5,929 bases of DNA. Origin: Phycisphaerales bacterium. GTDB taxonomy: Bacteria; Planctomycetota; Phycisphaerae; SM23-33. The stretch spans positions 10,760-16,688 of the forward strand of contig PMYM01000016.1 of assembly GCA_003171235.1 (NCBI GenBank). Reading direction: 5' to 3'. The translations under genes and the position numbers were made by a program. Below, one piece after another: positions 4,132 through 5,929 of the stretch (positions are counted from its first letter, which is position 1; the number at the start of each line of letters is the position of its first letter). Under the pieces are notes generated by a model. That model did not search any database. It was not told where the DNA came from and was given only the letters and a program-made list of their open reading frames with translations.

Positions 4132-5904
4132 ATGAGCGATTTGTCCGACATCCTGAGCCATCGCCTGCTGCCGCAGGTGCGCCAGCCCTCACAGTACGTG
4201 GGCCTGGAGATCAACGCCCGCCACGGCGACTTCCAGGCCGCGGCGGTGCGGGTTGCCTTGTGTTTCCCCGACGCCTACGCCCTGGGCATCTGCCACCTGG
4301 GCAGCCAGGTGCTGTACAACGTCGTCAACGACCTGCCTTACGCCATGGCCGACCGCAGCTATTGCCCCCTGAGCGACGCCCAGGCAATCATGCGCCGCGA
4401 GGGCATTGGCCTGTTTGGCTGGGAGAGCCGCCGCAGCCTGAGCGACTTCGACATCGTGGGCTTCTCGCTGCCGCATGAAGGCTGCCTGACCAACGTGCTG
4501 GCCATGCTGGACCTGGCCGGAATCAGCCTGCACGCCCAGGACCGCAGGCAGGAGGAGCCCATCGTCATCGCCGGCGACGCCCAGGCCGACCAGCCCGAGC
4601 CCATGGCCGACTTCATCGACCTGTTCTGCGTGGGCGACGGCGAGGAGCCGCTGGCCCGGCTGGTGGAACTGGTGCGCCAGGCCAAGGCCGCCCGCATGCC
4701 GCGCCGGGAGATCATCCTCCAGGCGGCCAGGACCATCCCCGGCCTGTACGCCCCGGGATTCTACCGCCCCCGCTACGACGCTGACGGCAATTTCGCCGGC
4801 ATGGACGTTCTGGTCGAGGGCCTGCCACCGCGCGTCCGCCGGGTCCACCTGGCCAACCTGGCCGACTCGCCGGCGATGACGGCCCCGCTGGTGCCGCTGG
4901 CCGAGGCGGTGCACGACCGCGTCACCATCGAGATCATGCGCGGCTGCCCCAACGCCTGCCGCTTCTGCCAGGCCGGCGCCGTTCGCCGACCGGTTCGCTG
5001 GCGCAGCGTGGAAGACATACTGTCCACCGCCGAGAAGGCCCTGGCCGCCACCGGCTACCGCGAGGTCTCGCTGCTCTCCCTCTCCACCAGCGACTATCCG
5101 CACTTCAACGAGCTGATCGAGCGCATGGTGGCGGAGTTTACCCCGCGCAACATCTCGGTCTCGCTGCCCAGCCTGCGGGTGGACAGCCAACTGGAGGTCA
5201 TCCCCCGCCTGACCAGCCAGGTGCGCAAGGGCGGGCTGACCCTGGCGGCTGAGGCCGGCACGCAGCGCCTGCGCGAACTACTGCGCAAGGGCATCACCGA
5301 GGAAAAGATGCTGGAGGGCGTGCGGGCGGCCTGGCGGGCGGGATTCCGCAGCATCAAGGTCTACTTCATGGCTGGCCTGCCGGGCGAAACCGAGGCCGAC
5401 GTGGACGAGATTTTCCACCTCTGCCGGCGGCTCGCGGACACGCGCAAGGAAATCGACGGCCAGCGCGGCTCGATCAACGCCTCGGTGTCGTGGTTTGTCC
5501 CCCGCCCGCACACGCCGCTGCAGTGGGCGCCGATGTGCGACGAGGCGTATTTCTGGTCGGTGCGCAACCGCCTGCGCGACCTGTCGCGCCGCTCGACGGT
5601 GAGCTTCAAGTTCCACCGCATCGAGCGCAGCCTCTTGGAGGGCGCCATCGCCCGGGGCGACCGGCGGATGGGCGCGGTCATCGAGACGGCCTGGCGATTG
5701 GGGGCGGGCTTTGACGGCTGGGATGAGCACTGGTCCTGGGAGAAGTGGCAGGAGGCGTTTAGCCGTTGCGGCATCGACCCCGCCGCCTGCGCCCAGCGCC
5801 AACGCCGGCTGGACGAACCCCTGCCCTGGGACCACATCGACAGCGGCCGGGGGAATGATTTCCTCCGCCGGGAATACCAGCAGGCGGTGGGGCAGCAACC
5901 TTAG
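4132..5904 (+). CDS. TIGR03960-type radical SAM protein (unfused form)
   Basis: This complete 590-residue protein matches the TIGR03960 pattern throughout. The N-terminal part (about 10-180) resembles the family's B12-binding-like domain: VRQPSQYVGLEIN (16-28), FPDAYALGICHLGSQVLYN (45-63), DFDIVGFSL (105-113), ADFIDLFCVGDGEE (159-172). The DxHxxG cobalamin motif is not evident, so B12 binding is doubtful. The radical SAM core follows VHDRVTIEIMRGC: Cys272, Cys276 and Cys279 (CPNACRFC) form CX3CX2C for a 4Fe-4S cluster that cleaves S-adenosylmethionine. Later family blocks are SLSTSDYPHFNELIER (316-331), SVSLPSLRVDS (342-352), AAEAGTQRLRELLRKG (372-387), VYFMAGLPGET (410-420), VPRPHTPLQW (456-465), LEGAIARGDRRMG (502-514) and LDEPLPWDHIDSG (560-572). 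The family is usually fused or adjacent to DUF2344 (TIGR03936), and its substrate is unknown. No fusion is present here. The start at ATG 4132 fits the family N-terminus, but there is no good Shine-Dalgarno site. VIAGDAQADQPEP (145-157) departs from the usual VIAGGPxxxNPEP. Confidence 0.92.
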   Translation: MSDLSDILSHRLLPQVRQPSQYVGLEINARHGDFQAAAVRVALCFPDAYALGICHLGSQVLYNVVNDLPYAMADRSYCPLSDAQAIMRREGIGLFGWESRRSLSDFDIVGFSLPHEGCLTNVLAMLDLAGISLHAQDRRQEEPIVIAGDAQADQPEPMADFIDLFCVGDGEEPLARLVELVRQAKAARMPRREIILQAARTIPGLYAPGFYRPRYDADGNFAGMDVLVEGLPPRVRRVHLANLADSPAMTAPLVPLAEAVHDRVTIEIMRGCPNACRFCQAGAVRRPVRWRSVEDILSTAEKALAATGYREVSLLSLSTSDYPHFNELIERMVAEFTPRNISVSLPSLRVDSQLEVIPRLTSQVRKGGLTLAAEAGTQRLRELLRKGITEEKMLEGVRAAWRAGFRSIKVYFMAGLPGETEADVDEIFHLCRRLADTRKEIDGQRGSINASVSWFVPRPHTPLQWAPMCDEAYFWSVRNRLRDLSRRSTVSFKFHRIERSLLEGAIARGDRRMGAVIETAWRLGAGFDGWDEHWSWEKWQEAFSRCGIDPAACAQRQRRLDEPLPWDHIDSGRGNDFLRREYQQAVGQQP

Positions 5905-5907
5905 CGT

Positions 5908-5929
5908 GTAGGTCGGGCATGTGTATAGA
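5908..5929. repeat. Possible left half of a palindromic element, cut by the window end
   Basis: After the radical SAM stop, TAGGTCGGGCAT (5909-5920) resembles the left arm of intergenic palindromes of the form GTCGGGCA…TGCCCGAC. The matching right arm would fall outside the window, so this is a guess from wording and from a position right after a stop codon, as with the element at 3365-3442. Confidence 0.2.

Noticed and set aside
4189..5190. A 333-codon minus-strand open frame across the radical SAM gene
   Set aside because: It mirrors a well-supported gene; the translation is compositionally biased and has no ribosome binding site or motif.

Overview
The window is GC-rich, compact bacterial DNA. 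Several traits suggest a planctomycete, probably Phycisphaerae-like: a lipoprotein with a C-terminal formylglycine-generating-enzyme (FGE/SUMF1) fold, a small protein with an N-terminal FRCEHCGK…GSCPYC zinc ribbon, and short palindromic elements between genes. This placement is inferred from protein style and not from a marker gene.

Layout, left to right. Positions 1-228 hold no gene I can support; they contain a 9-bp inverted repeat spanning 9-79 and a 21-bp direct repeat (130-150 and 175-195). A 91-residue orphan gene lies on the minus strand at 229-504. A 338-base divergent intergenic region (505-842) carries a good sigma70-type promoter reading right. Its -35 box sits in the loop of a perfect 10-bp inverted repeat, which is a candidate operator. 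This promoter serves a 626-residue predicted lipoprotein (843-2723) with three parts: a concanavalin-A-like domain, a Cys-containing middle domain and a degenerate FGE-type domain lacking the catalytic cysteines. A clean intrinsic terminator follows (2761-2790).

Three minus-strand genes then run leftward as a likely operon: a 59-residue two-helix membrane protein (4028 to 3849), a YjbQ/UPF0047 protein whose ATG overlaps the previous stop as ATGA (3852 to 3439), and a 171-residue zinc-ribbon protein (3351 to 2836). The 87-base gap between the last two is almost filled by a double-hairpin palindromic element, one end of which supplies the yjbQ stop codon.

Divergently, 4132-5904 encodes a complete 590-residue radical SAM protein of the TIGR03960 type, with CX3CX2C at residues 272-279. 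It is not fused to its usual DUF2344/TIGR03936 partner, and the 25 bases after it are too short to show whether the partner follows. The window ends in what may be the left half of another palindromic element.

No single pathway links these genes. The strongest points for follow-up are the catalytically degenerate FGE lipoprotein with its operator-like promoter, the palindromic element embedded in the yjbQ stop, and the unfused radical SAM protein with no clear ribosome binding site. I found no CRISPR array, tRNA, rRNA, transposase or defence system.
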